Assembly (NCBI RefSeq): GCF_001704635.1
Contig: NZ_MAXF01000061.1
Span: 33,106-97,105 of the forward strand
Length of the DNA: 64,000 nt
Direction of reading: 5' to 3'
DNA from: Streptomyces sparsogenes
GTDB lineage: Bacteria > Actinomycetota > Actinomycetes > Streptomycetales > Streptomycetaceae
In this document: piece by piece, positions 56,100-64,000 of the stretch
Layout of the letters: the number at the start of each line of letters is the position of its first letter
Numbering within the stretch: the first letter of the stretch is position 1
Notes under the pieces: generated by a model
Databases searched by the model: none
What the model was told of the DNA's origin: nothing
The model's input: only the letters and a program-made list of their open reading frames with translations
Program-made: the position numbers and the translations under genes

Positions 56100-56147
56100 G
56101 AGGGGTGCGCCCGCCCCACCAGCTCTCTGCCCGCAGGAGGTCGTGCC

Positions 56148-57278
56148 ATGACGGTCCTTGAGCAGCCCGGTGCCTATCGGCCCACTCCCCCGCCCGCCTG
56201 GCAGCCCCGTGTCGACGCCGCGCCGCTGCTGCCCGACGCGGAGCCGTACCGCCTGCTGGGCACCGACGCCGCGGCCGACATCGACCCCGCCCTGCTGACC
56301 CGGCTCTACGGCGAGCTGGTCCGCGGCCGCCGGTACAACGCGCAGGCCACCGCCCTGACCCGGCAGGGCAGGCTCGCCGTCTACCCCTCGTCCACCGGCC
56401 AGGAGGCCTGCCAGGTCGCCGCCGGGCTGGTCCTGCGCGAGCAGGACTGGCTCTTCCCCAGCTACCGCGACACCCTGGCCGCCGTCGTCCGCGGGATCGA
56501 CCCGGTGGAGGCCCTCACCCTGCTGCGCGGCGACTGGCACTCCGGCTACGACCCGCGCGAGCACCGGGTGGCCCCGCTGTGCACCCCCCTGGCCACCCAG
56601 TTGCCGCATGCGGTCGGCCTGGCGCATGCCGCCCGCCTCAAGGGCGACGACGTGGTGGCGCTCGCCCTGGTCGGCGACGGCGGCACCAGCGAGGGCGACT
56701 TCCACGAGGCGCTCAACTTCGCGGCGGTCTGGCGGGCCCCCGTCGTCTTCCTCATCCAGAACAACGGCTTCGCGATCTCCGTCCCGCTCGCCAAGCAGAC
56801 CGCCGCCCCCTCCCTCGCCCACAAGGCGGTCGGCTACGGCATGCCCGGCCGGCTGGTCGACGGCAATGACGCCGCGGCCGTGCACCAGGTTCTGGGCGAG
56901 GCCGTCCGCCGGGCCCGCGGGGGCGGCGGCCCCACCCTCGTCGAAGCCGTCACCTACCGCGTCGACGCCCACACCAACGCCGACGACGCCGGCCGCTACC
57001 GCTCGGACGCCGAGGTGGAGGCCTGGCGCGCGCACGACCCCATCACCCTGCTGGAGGAGGCGATGCGCGACCGCGGCCTGCTCGACGACCAGGTCGTGCG
57101 GACCGCGCGGGAGGCCGCCGAGCGGCTGGCCGCCGATCTGCGCGAGCGGATGCACCAGGACCCGGCCCTGGACCCGATGGACCTCTTCGCGCAGGTCTAC
57201 GCCGAGCGGACCGGTCAGCTGCGCGAGCAGGCGGACTTCCTGCGCGCGGAGCTCGCCGCGGAGGAGGGCGAGCGATGA
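56148..57278 (+). CDS. bkdA: branched-chain keto-acid dehydrogenase E1 alpha subunit
   Basis: A 376-residue thiamine-diphosphate subunit. GDGGTSEGDFHEALNFAAVW and FLIQNNGFAIS form the GDG...NN TPP motif; the phosphorylation-loop-like EAVTYRVDAHTNADDAGRYR follows. It decarboxylates valine-, leucine- and isoleucine-derived keto acids, giving the primers for branched fatty acids and polyketides. Pyruvate dehydrogenase is the alternative. Overlaps bkdB by 4 bp. Confidence 0.93.
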   Translation: MTVLEQPGAYRPTPPPAWQPRVDAAPLLPDAEPYRLLGTDAAADIDPALLTRLYGELVRGRRYNAQATALTRQGRLAVYPSSTGQEACQVAAGLVLREQDWLFPSYRDTLAAVVRGIDPVEALTLLRGDWHSGYDPREHRVAPLCTPLATQLPHAVGLAHAARLKGDDVVALALVGDGGTSEGDFHEALNFAAVWRAPVVFLIQNNGFAISVPLAKQTAAPSLAHKAVGYGMPGRLVDGNDAAAVHQVLGEAVRRARGGGGPTLVEAVTYRVDAHTNADDAGRYRSDAEVEAWRAHDPITLLEEAMRDRGLLDDQVVRTAREAAERLAADLRERMHQDPALDPMDLFAQVYAERTGQLREQADFLRAELAAEEGER

Positions 57279-58306
57279 CGACGACCGCGGTCAAGCCCGC
57301 CACCATGGCCCAGGCCCTGGGTCGCGCGTTGCGCGACGCGATGGCCGCCGACCCGGCCGTGCACGTCCTCGGCGAGGACGTGGGCACCCTGGGCGGCGTC
57401 TTCAGGATCACCGACGGACTCGCCAAGGAGTTCGGCGACGACCGCTGTACGGACACGCCGCTCGCGGAGGCGGGCATCCTCGGCACCGCCGTCGGCATGG
57501 CCATGTACGGGCTGCGGCCCGTCGTCGAGATGCAGTTCGACGCGTTCGCCTACCCGTCCTTCGAGCAGCTCGTCAGCCATGTCTCCCGGATGCGCAACCG
57601 CACCCGCGGCGCCCTGCCGATGCCCATCACCGTGCGGGTGCCCTACGGCGGCGGCATCGGCGGGGTGGAGCACCACAGCGACTCCTCCGAGGCCTACTAC
57701 ATGGCGACGCCCGGCCTCCATGTGGTCGCCCCGGCCACCGTCGCCGACGCGTACGGGCTGCTGCGCGCCGCCATCGCCTCCGACGACCCCGTCGTCTTCC
57801 TCGAACCCAAGCGGCTCTACTGGTCCAAGGCCGAATGGTCCCCCGACCACCCCGAGGAGGTCGCCCCCATCGGCCGCGCCGTGGTGCGGCGCCCGGCCAC
57901 CGGCGGCCGGGCCGCCACCCTGATCTCGTACGGGCCCTCGGTGCCCGTCTGCCTGGAGGCCGCCGAGGCGGCCACGGCCGAGGGCTGGGACCTGGAGGTC
58001 ATCGACCTGCGGTCGCTGGTGCCCTTCGACGACGAGACGGTCTGCGCCTCCGTCCGCCGGACCGGGCGAGCCGTGATCGTCCACGAGTCGACGGGCTTCG
58101 GCGGCCCCGGCGGGGAGATCGCCGCCCGGATCACCGAGCGCTGCTTCCACCACCTGGAGGCGCCGGTACTGCGCGTCGCCGGATTCGACATCCCCTACCC
58201 GCCGCCCATGCTGGAGCGGCACCACCTGCCCGGCGTGGACCGGGTGCTGGACGCGGTGGCCCGACTGCAGTGGGAGTCGGAGTGGACCGACGGGAGGGCG
58301 GTGTGA
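57275..58306 (+). CDS. bkdB: branched-chain keto-acid dehydrogenase E1 beta subunit
   Basis: A 343-residue transketolase-like subunit: VHVLGEDVGTLGGVFRITDG, DTPLAEAGILGTAVGMAMYG, EMQFDAFAYPSFEQL and VPYGGGIGGVEHHSDSSEAY. Completes the E1 heterotetramer and TPP pocket. The stop overlaps the bkdC start by 1 bp. Confidence 0.95.
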   Translation: MTTTAVKPATMAQALGRALRDAMAADPAVHVLGEDVGTLGGVFRITDGLAKEFGDDRCTDTPLAEAGILGTAVGMAMYGLRPVVEMQFDAFAYPSFEQLVSHVSRMRNRTRGALPMPITVRVPYGGGIGGVEHHSDSSEAYYMATPGLHVVAPATVADAYGLLRAAIASDDPVVFLEPKRLYWSKAEWSPDHPEEVAPIGRAVVRRPATGGRAATLISYGPSVPVCLEAAEAATAEGWDLEVIDLRSLVPFDDETVCASVRRTGRAVIVHESTGFGGPGGEIAARITERCFHHLEAPVLRVAGFDIPYPPPMLERHHLPGVDRVLDAVARLQWESEWTDGRAV

Positions 58307-59859
58307 TGGCCGAGGTGCGCGAGTTCACCCTGCCCGACCTGGGCGAGGGGCTCACCGGAGCGGAGATCGTGCGCTGGCTGGTGGAGGTCGGCGACGTGGT
58401 CGCGGTCGACCAGCCGGTCGTGGAGGTCGAGACGGCCAAGGCGATGGTGGACGTGCCCTGCCCGTACGGCGGGGTGGTGACCGCGCGCTTCGGTGAGGAG
58501 GGCACTGAACTGCCGGTCGGGGCGCCGCTGCTGACGGTCGCCGTCCCGGCCGCGGAGGGCGCGGCCCCGCTTGTCGAAGGGGACGGGGCCTCGGCAGCCG
58601 GGGGCGGGTCTCCCGCTGCCGGGGGCGGGCCCGCCGCGGTGGACGGCGGGTCCGGCAACGTGCTGGTCGGTTACGGCACCTCGGCCCCGGCCGCCCGCCG
58701 CCGCCGGGTGCGGCCGGTGCCGCCGACCACGGCCTCCGGCCCGGGGCAGGGTCTCGCCGACGGCATTGCCGGGGGCTCGGCCGGGGGCGCGCCGACGTCG
58801 GTGCGAGGCCAGGTCGCCGGGAGCGGTCCGGTCACCGCAAACAGTCCGGTCACCGGGAGCGGTCCGGTCGCCGGGAGCGGCTCGAACGACGCGAACGGCG
58901 CGAACAACGCGGTGGCCGGGCGCAGCCTGGCCGGCACGCGCCCCGTGCCCCCCGCGACGGCGTCCGCGGCCGGCCCGGTCGCCGTGATCTCGCCGCTCGT
59001 CCGGAGGCTGGCCCGCGAGCACGGGCTGGACCTGCGCGAGCTGCGGGGCTCCGGGCCCGACGGGCTGATCCTGCGCGCGGACGTCGAAGAGGCCGCGCGG
59101 GCCGCACAGGTCGCACAGGCCGTAGAGCCTGCGCGGCCCTCGCAGGGCGCCGCTGGTGCCGGGCGTGCGGACGCGCGGCCGGCCGAGGGGCAGCGCGTGG
59201 TGGTGCGCGGGGTGCGCGGCGCCGAGAAGCTGGCCCGCAGCAGGCGCGAGATCCCCGACGCGACCTGCTGGGTGGACGCCGACGCCACCGAGCTGCTGGC
59301 CGCCCGGGCGGCCATGAACACGGCGGGGCCCAAGATCTCCCTGCTCGCGATCCTGGCCCGTATCTGCACGGCGGCCCTCGCGCGCCACCCGGAGCTGAAC
59401 GCCACCGTCAGCGAGGGCGAGATCACCCGCTGCTCCGACATCCACCTCGGCTTCGCCGCCCAGACCGACCGCGGCCTGGTGGTCCCCGTGGTGCGCGACG
59501 CGCACGCCCGGGACACGGCCGGGCTGTCCGCCGAGACGACCCGCCTGACCGAGGCCGCCCGCTCCGGCGCCCTCACCCCCGCCGAGCTGACCGGGGGCAC
59601 CTTCACGCTCAACAACTACGGCGTCTTCGGGGTGGACGGCTCGACGCCGATCATCAACCACCCCGAGGCCGCGATGCTCGGCGTCGGGCGGATAGCGGCC
59701 AAACCGTGGGTGCACCAGGACCAACTGGCCATACGGCAGGTGGTGCAGCTCTCGCTCACCTTCGACCACCGGGTCTGCGACGGCGGCACCGCGGGCGGCT
59801 TCCTGCGCTATGTGGCCGACTGCGTGGAGCACCCGGCGGTCCTGCTGCGGTCGTTGTAG
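58306..59859 (+). CDS. bkdC: dihydrolipoamide acyltransferase E2
   Basis: A 517-residue E2. A lipoyl domain (1-80) has the lipoylated Lys in ETAKAMVDV. A long linker with an 18-bp repeat (58813-58884) follows. The E3/E1-binding domain is near 225-260 (ISPLVRRLAREHGLDLRELR). The catalytic domain has the HxxxDG motif DHRVCDGG. Transfers the acyl group to CoA. No E3 gene in the operon. ATG 58306 has GGGAGG 8 bp upstream. Confidence 0.96.
   Translation: MAEVREFTLPDLGEGLTGAEIVRWLVEVGDVVAVDQPVVEVETAKAMVDVPCPYGGVVTARFGEEGTELPVGAPLLTVAVPAAEGAAPLVEGDGASAAGGGSPAAGGGPAAVDGGSGNVLVGYGTSAPAARRRRVRPVPPTTASGPGQGLADGIAGGSAGGAPTSVRGQVAGSGPVTANSPVTGSGPVAGSGSNDANGANNAVAGRSLAGTRPVPPATASAAGPVAVISPLVRRLAREHGLDLRELRGSGPDGLILRADVEEAARAAQVAQAVEPARPSQGAAGAGRADARPAEGQRVVVRGVRGAEKLARSRREIPDATCWVDADATELLAARAAMNTAGPKISLLAILARICTAALARHPELNATVSEGEITRCSDIHLGFAAQTDRGLVVPVVRDAHARDTAGLSAETTRLTEAARSGALTPAELTGGTFTLNNYGVFGVDGSTPIINHPEAAMLGVGRIAAKPWVHQDQLAIRQVVQLSLTFDHRVCDGGTAGGFLRYVADCVEHPAVLLRSL
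58813..58884 (+). repeat. 18-bp tandem repeat in the bkdC linker
   Basis: Four 18-bp units encode VAGSGP, VTANSP, VTGSGP and VAGSGS, in the E2 interdomain linker. Confidence 0.9.
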
Positions 59860-59956
59860 GGAGTGGTGGGCTGGTGGACCGCCGCGGCGGAATCCGTACC
59901 CGGAGGCCGTAGGCACCGACCGCGCCCGGCGGTCACGGGGCCATACTCATCAGGTG

Positions 59957-60787
59957 ATGACGTATGACGCTGTGATCCTGGCCGGTGGCGCCGCCCGGCG
60001 GCTGGGCGGCGCCGACAAGCCGGCGCTGCGGGTGGGCGCCCGGCCGCTGCTGGACCGGGTGCTCGGCGCCTGCCGGGGCGCCGAGCGGACCGTCGTCGTC
60101 GGCCCGCGCAGACCGACCGCCCGCGCGGTGCGCTGGACCCGCGAGGAGCCCCCGGGTGGCGGGCCGGTCGCGGCCGTCGACGCCGGGGTGCGCCACACCA
60201 CGGCGCCCGTCGTCCTGGTGCTCTCCGCGGATCTGCCGTTCCTCACGGACCGGACCGTGGGGGCGCTCGTCCAAGGCCTCGGGGAGGCCGAAGGGGTGCT
60301 GCTCACCGACTCCGACGGCCGGGAGCAGCCCCTGGTCGCGGCGTACCGGGCCGAGCCGCTGCGCCGGGAGCTCGCCCTGCTCGCGGCCGAGCACGGCGGC
60401 CTGGCCGGGCTGCCCCTGCGGCTGCTCACCGCCGAGCTGACGCTCGGCCGCCTGCACCACCCCACCGCCTCCTTCGACTGCGACACCTGGGAGGACATCA
60501 CCACCGCACGCGCACGGATCAGGGAGCATGGACACGTGTTGGACGAATGGATCGCCGCAGTCAAGGCGGAGCTGGGCATCGACCTTGATGTCGACACCGC
60601 CGCCCTCCTCGACCTCGCCCGGGACGCCGCGCACGGCGTCGCCAGGCCCGCCGCGCCGCTGACCACCTTCCTCGTGGGCTACGCCGCCGCCCAGCAGGGA
60701 GGCGGTCCCGAGGCGCTGGCCGCCGCGACGGGCAAGGCGGCGGCGCTGGCGGCCCGGTGGGCCGAAGAGGCCGAGTCGGCGGGATGA
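59957..60787 (+). CDS. MobA-like nucleotidyltransferase fused to DUF6457
   Basis: A 276-residue protein. Residues 1-185 are a molybdenum cofactor guanylyltransferase-like domain with the signature AVILAGGAARRLGGADKPAL and SADLPFL. The C-terminal DUF6457 (about 195-276: LDEWIAAVKAELGIDLDVD, then TTFLVGYAAAQQGG) is helical. Overlaps moeA by 4 bp, supporting a molybdenum-cofactor role. GTG at 59954 immediately precedes the ATG. Confidence 0.9.
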   Translation: MTYDAVILAGGAARRLGGADKPALRVGARPLLDRVLGACRGAERTVVVGPRRPTARAVRWTREEPPGGGPVAAVDAGVRHTTAPVVLVLSADLPFLTDRTVGALVQGLGEAEGVLLTDSDGREQPLVAAYRAEPLRRELALLAAEHGGLAGLPLRLLTAELTLGRLHHPTASFDCDTWEDITTARARIREHGHVLDEWIAAVKAELGIDLDVDTAALLDLARDAAHGVARPAAPLTTFLVGYAAAQQGGGPEALAAATGKAAALAARWAEEAESAG

Positions 60788-62241
60788 CGAACCGGGACCC
60801 TCGCGGGGGCGACGCGCTGGACCGCGAATTCGACGAGGCGCTGGCGCTGGCCAAGGACCCGGCATCGCAGGGCCGGACAGCCCAGGATTCCGCGTCGCAG
60901 GATCCGGCCCAGCGGCCTGGGTGGTCCTCCGGCGCCCCCGGCGCCCCCGGCGCCCCCGGCGCCTCCGGTGCCTCTGGTGCCCCCGGCCCGCGCGGGCCCC
61001 ACCGCCACCGCCCCGCCACCCCCTGGCCCGACGCCCGCGCGATCGCGGCCCGCGCTCCCCGTAAATCCCGCCCGTCGCCCACCACCGCCACCCTCGACGG
61101 AACCCCCGTCGCCCGGCCGCTCCCCGAGGCCCTCGGCCATGTGCTGGCCGCCCCCCTCACCGCCCTCACCGACCTGCCGTCCTTCGACACCTCCGCCATG
61201 GACGGCTGGGCCCTCGCCGGCCCCGGCCCCTGGCGGCTCCCAGCCGCCGACCAGTCCGTGCTGGCCGGCCACGCCGAGGCCGACCCGCTCCCCGACGGCC
61301 ACGCGATCCGCATCGCCACCGGCGCCCGCGTCCCGCCCGGCGCCACCGCCGTGCTGCGCACCGAGCACGGCGCGGCCACCGGCGGCTGGCTGTACGCCGC
61401 CCCCGCCCATCCGGTCAGCCCCGGCCAGGACATCCGGCCCCGCGGCCAGGAGTGCCGCAGCGGCGATCTGCTGCTCCCGGCGGGCGCCGTGATCACCCCC
61501 GTGATACTGGGTCTGGCCGCCGCCGCCGGGTACGACGAGCTGCCGACCATGGCCCGGCCGCGCGTCGAGATCCTCGTCCTCGGCGACGAGCTGCTGCGGC
61601 AGGGGCTCCCCCACGACGGCCGCATCCGCGACGCGCTCGGCCCGATGCTCGCCCCCTGGCTGCGCGCACTCGGCGCCGAGCCGCTGGCGACCCGCCGCCT
61701 GGCCGACGACGCCGAGGCGCTGTACGCGGCCGTGGCCGAGTCCCCCGCCGATGTCGTCCTGACCACCGGCGGCACGGCGGCCGGCCCGGTGGACCACGTC
61801 CATCCCACGCTGCGCCGGCTGGACGCCGAGCTGCTGGTCGACGGGGTGGCGGTGCGCCCCGGCCACCCGATGCTGCTGGCCCGACTGGCGCCCCACAAGC
61901 ACCTGGTGGGCCTGCCGGGCAATCCGCTGGCCGCCGTCTCCGGCCTGCTGACCCTCGCCGAGCCGCTGCTGCGTACGCTGACGGGCCGGCCGGCGCCCGC
62001 GCCCTGCCCGGCCCCGCTGGCCGCCGCCGTCCACGGCCATCCGCGCGACACCCGCCTGGTCCCGGTGGTCTTCCGGGAGGACGAGGCGTTTCCGCTGCGC
62101 TTCAACGGCCCGGCCATGCTGCGCGGCGTCGCCGTCGCGGACGGCCTGGCCGTCATCCCGCCCGGCGGCGCGGAGCGGGGGACCGATGTGGAGGTGCTGG
62201 ATCTGCCGTGGTCCACGGCCTGGCCCGGACCCCAGGAGTAG
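60784..62241 (+). CDS. moeA: molybdopterin molybdotransferase MoeA
   Basis: A 485-residue MoeA that inserts molybdate into adenylylated molybdopterin. The first 95 residues are an unusual Gly-Ala-Pro (collagen-like) repetitive extension. The core then has TDLPSFDTSAMDGWALAG, the TTGGTAAGPVDHVH motif of the MPT-binding domain, and GLPGNPLAAV. The enzyme acts with the MobA-like partner encoded immediately upstream. Confidence 0.94.
   Translation: MTNRDPRGGDALDREFDEALALAKDPASQGRTAQDSASQDPAQRPGWSSGAPGAPGAPGASGASGAPGPRGPHRHRPATPWPDARAIAARAPRKSRPSPTTATLDGTPVARPLPEALGHVLAAPLTALTDLPSFDTSAMDGWALAGPGPWRLPAADQSVLAGHAEADPLPDGHAIRIATGARVPPGATAVLRTEHGAATGGWLYAAPAHPVSPGQDIRPRGQECRSGDLLLPAGAVITPVILGLAAAAGYDELPTMARPRVEILVLGDELLRQGLPHDGRIRDALGPMLAPWLRALGAEPLATRRLADDAEALYAAVAESPADVVLTTGGTAAGPVDHVHPTLRRLDAELLVDGVAVRPGHPMLLARLAPHKHLVGLPGNPLAAVSGLLTLAEPLLRTLTGRPAPAPCPAPLAAAVHGHPRDTRLVPVVFREDEAFPLRFNGPAMLRGVAVADGLAVIPPGGAERGTDVEVLDLPWSTAWPGPQE
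60931..60984 (+). repeat. 9-bp tandem repeat in moeA
   Basis: Six 9-bp units (GGCGCCCCC-like) encode GAP-GAP-GAP-GAS-GAS-GAP in the N-terminal extension of MoeA. The first three units are identical. Confidence 0.9.
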
Positions 62242-62244
62242 CCT
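62239..62244 (+). promoter_or_regulatory. leaderless-type -10 box
   Basis: TAGCCT overlaps the moeA stop and ends 7 bp before the ATG at 62252; no Shine-Dalgarno fits in the gap. Confidence 0.5.
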
Positions 62245-62251
62245 CGCCGCC

Positions 62252-63229
62252 ATGTATGCGATCACCATCCCCGAACCCGGCGGCCCCGACGCCCTCGTGT
62301 GGGCGGAGGTCCCCGATCCCGTGCCCGGCGAGGGCGAGGTCCTGGTCGAGGTCGTGGCCGGAGGCGTGAACCGAGCCGATCTGCTGCAGCGCCAGGGCCA
62401 CTACCCCCCGCCTCCGGGCGCTTCCGACTACCCCGGCCTGGAGTGCTCGGGCCGCATCGCGGCGCTGGGCCCCGGCGTCAGCGGCTGGACGGTGGGCGAC
62501 GAGGTGTGTGCGCTGCTCGCGGGCGGCGGATACGCCGAGAAGGTGGTGGTGCCCGCGGGGCAGCTGCTGCCCGTGCCGTCCGGCGTCGACCTGGTCACCG
62601 CGGCCGCCCTCCCCGAGGTGACCGCGACCGTGTGGTCGAACGTCTTCATGATCGCCCACCTCCGGCCGGGCGAGACCCTGCTGGCGCACGGCGGCTCCAG
62701 CGGCATCGGCACGATGGCGATCCAGCTCGCGAAGGCGGTCGGCGCGCGGGTCGCGGTCACGGCGGGCAGCGCGGAGAAGCTGGCGGCCTGCCGCGAGCTG
62801 GGCGCCGACATCCTGATCGACTACCACGAGCAGGACTTCGTCGAGGAGGTCCGCAGGGCCACCGACGGCGCGGGAGCGGACGTGATCCTGGACATCGTCG
62901 GCGCGAAGTACCTCGCCCGGAACGTGTCGGCGCTCGCCACCAACGGACGGCTGGCGATCATCGGCCTGCAGGGCGGGGCGAAGGCCGAGCTGAACCTCGG
63001 CGCGCTGCTGGCCAAGCGCGGCGCCGTGATGGCCACCAGCCTGCGCTCCCGCCCCCTCGCGGAGAAGGCGTCGATCGTCGCGGCGGTGCGCGAGCACGTC
63101 TGGCCCCTCGTCGAGAGCGGCCGGGTGCGCCCCATCGTGGACCGTACGGTTCCGATGTCCCAGGCCGCCGAGGCGCACCGCCTGCTCGAGGAGAGCGGAC
63201 ACGTCGGCAAGGTGCTGCTGACGGTCTGA
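62252..63229 (+). CDS. NAD(P)H-quinone oxidoreductase (QOR, zeta-crystallin-like)
   Basis: A 325-residue medium-chain reductase without the structural zinc Cys cluster. Visible motifs: GVNRADLLQRQGHYPPPPGA, YPGLECSGRIAALG, and NADPH-binding HGGSSGIGTMAIQLAKAVGA. Reduces quinones or enoyl substrates. Apparently leaderless. Confidence 0.93.
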   Translation: MYAITIPEPGGPDALVWAEVPDPVPGEGEVLVEVVAGGVNRADLLQRQGHYPPPPGASDYPGLECSGRIAALGPGVSGWTVGDEVCALLAGGGYAEKVVVPAGQLLPVPSGVDLVTAAALPEVTATVWSNVFMIAHLRPGETLLAHGGSSGIGTMAIQLAKAVGARVAVTAGSAEKLAACRELGADILIDYHEQDFVEEVRRATDGAGADVILDIVGAKYLARNVSALATNGRLAIIGLQGGAKAELNLGALLAKRGAVMATSLRSRPLAEKASIVAAVREHVWPLVESGRVRPIVDRTVPMSQAAEAHRLLEESGHVGKVLLTV

Positions 63230-63360
63230 GGCCGGAGGGCCGGATGGCCGGACGGCTGGACGGCCGGATGGCCCGAGGCCGGGTGGCCCGGGCGGATGCC
63301 TGAGACCGGATGGCCGGACGGCCGGGTGGCTCGGGTGGATGCCTGAGGCCGGATGGCGCA
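63230..63360. repeat. GGCCGGATGG-type direct repeats after the QOR gene
   Basis: A region rich in GGCCGGATGGCC-like units. GGATGCCTGAGRCCGGATGG occurs at 63294 and 63337 (period 43 bp). Non-coding. Confidence 0.75.
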
Positions 63361-63448
63361 AGCCCCGGGCGGTCCCGGGTGCCGTGCCCATGCCGTCGTG
63401 TGACGCTGAATCCGTCACGCGACGGCTCGGCACGGGAGGGTGACGACC

Positions 63449-63976
63449 GTGAGACCCGCTCTTCGTACGCTGCGCACGCTGCCGGCGGTGCTGACGCTGA
63501 CCGGTGTGGCGCTGCTGGCCGCGCCGGTGGCGCGCGCCGACGACGACGATCTGGCGGGGACCCGCGCCGGGGAGGGCCGGCCCCACCCCGGGCGCACCGA
63601 GGAGCCGGAGGTCGCACCGCCTCCGGGGTCCCTCCCGCCCGCGCCGTCGCGGCCTGGCGACGAGGACCCGGGGGAGCGGCAGGAGGAGCGGCGCGAGCGG
63701 GACCAGCGGCTTCCCGAGGCCGATCGCCCGTCGGGCGGCAGCGCCCAGCCGCAGCGGCCCGACCGCCCGCCGGCGCGGACGCCCGGCGAGACGCCGTCCG
63801 CGCAGCGCTCCCGGGACACCGGCGAGGCGTACGACGACGACGCGCTGGACGCCGGGCGGACCGAGGCGGCGCCCGGCGGGCGGGCGCTGCGCGTGCTGCC
63901 GCTGGGCACCGGTCTGGCCCTGATGGGGCTCGGCCTCGGGCTGGCGTTCTTCGGCCTGCGGCTGCGCCGCCGCTGA
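63449..63976 (+). CDS. small secreted protein with a C-terminal membrane helix
   Basis: A 175-residue protein with an N-terminal signal peptide (TLPAVLTLTGVALLAAPVARA, cleavage probably after ARA, one residue longer than quoted limits), an acidic, Pro/Arg/Glu-rich disordered ectodomain, and a C-terminal helix (VLPLGTGLALMGLGLGLAFF) ending in RLRRR. I take GTG 63449, because GGGAGG then has about 9 bp spacing; the GTG at 63440 is too close. Function unknown. Confidence 0.7.
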   Translation: MRPALRTLRTLPAVLTLTGVALLAAPVARADDDDLAGTRAGEGRPHPGRTEEPEVAPPPGSLPPAPSRPGDEDPGERQEERRERDQRLPEADRPSGGSAQPQRPDRPPARTPGETPSAQRSRDTGEAYDDDALDAGRTEAAPGGRALRVLPLGTGLALMGLGLGLAFFGLRLRRR

Positions 63977-64000
63977 GGGCCTGCGGCTACGTGAGCGTTG

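Overview
This is a high-G+C actinobacterial chromosome segment, and every landmark points to Streptomyces. It carries the replication origin with its standard flank (khpB, yidC, yidD, rnpA, rpmH, dnaA, oriC, dnaN, gnd, recF, dciA, gyrB, gyrA), GTG and TTG starts, 4-bp stop/start overlaps, TTGTCCACA-type DnaA boxes and class E sortases. The species cannot be named from the sequence alone. I see no phage, insertion sequence, integrase or CRISPR array. The window is core chromosome with a few lineage-variable inserts.

Layout. (1) 1-15 kb: the leftward membrane-insertion/RNase P/L34 operon and the rightward replication genes, separated by a dnaA promoter region with two DnaA boxes. The origin at about 5.18-5.75 kb holds many imperfect DnaA boxes. 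(2) 15.6-22.6 kb: tRNA-Ile and tRNA-Ala, which are neighbours in mycobacteria, are separated here by about 4.6 kb holding a DLW-39 peptide gene, a secreted membrane-anchored protein, a Ser/Thr kinase with a proline-rich linker and an XRE regulator. After tRNA-Ala come an unusual regulator with its receiver domain at the C-terminus and a DUF5324 gene. (3) 22.8-38.6 kb: the conserved growth and division block: cyclophilin, rhomboid protease, crgA, DUF881, three class E sortases around pabA, then leftward fhaA-fhaB-pstP-rodA-pbpA-pknB. There is no second kinase (pknA). The rhomboid and crgA genes converge on a dense DnaA-box cluster.

(4) 38.9-43.5 kb: tRNA-Leu, a divergent azoreductase/HxlR pair, a DUF2252 protein, a J-domain-like protein and a rhodanese. 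(5) 43.6-59.9 kb: an aromatic, fatty-acid and branched-chain catabolic region: an acyl-CoA dehydrogenase preceded by a KstR-type operator, paaABCDE, paaN, paaH and a TetR regulator (PaaR), a DUF5819-HTTM membrane pair, an RNA methyltransferase, then an Lrp-type regulator divergent from a branched-chain keto-acid dehydrogenase operon (bkdABC). One palindromic operator recurs in the paaA and paaN/paaH promoters and, degenerate, in the bkd promoter. Each copy has a perfect DnaA box within about 40 bp. (6) 59.9-64 kb: a MobA-like nucleotidyltransferase fused to DUF6457, moeA, a quinone oxidoreductase and a small membrane protein.

The most interesting signals are regulatory: a DnaA-box cluster between two convergent genes, where no promoter is expected; DnaA boxes paired with PaaR-type operators; and a KstR-type operator on a solitary acyl-CoA dehydrogenase. 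Protein-level oddities are the inverted response regulator, the sortase with a 96-bp tandem repeat, and the SdpAB-like DUF5819/HTTM pair.
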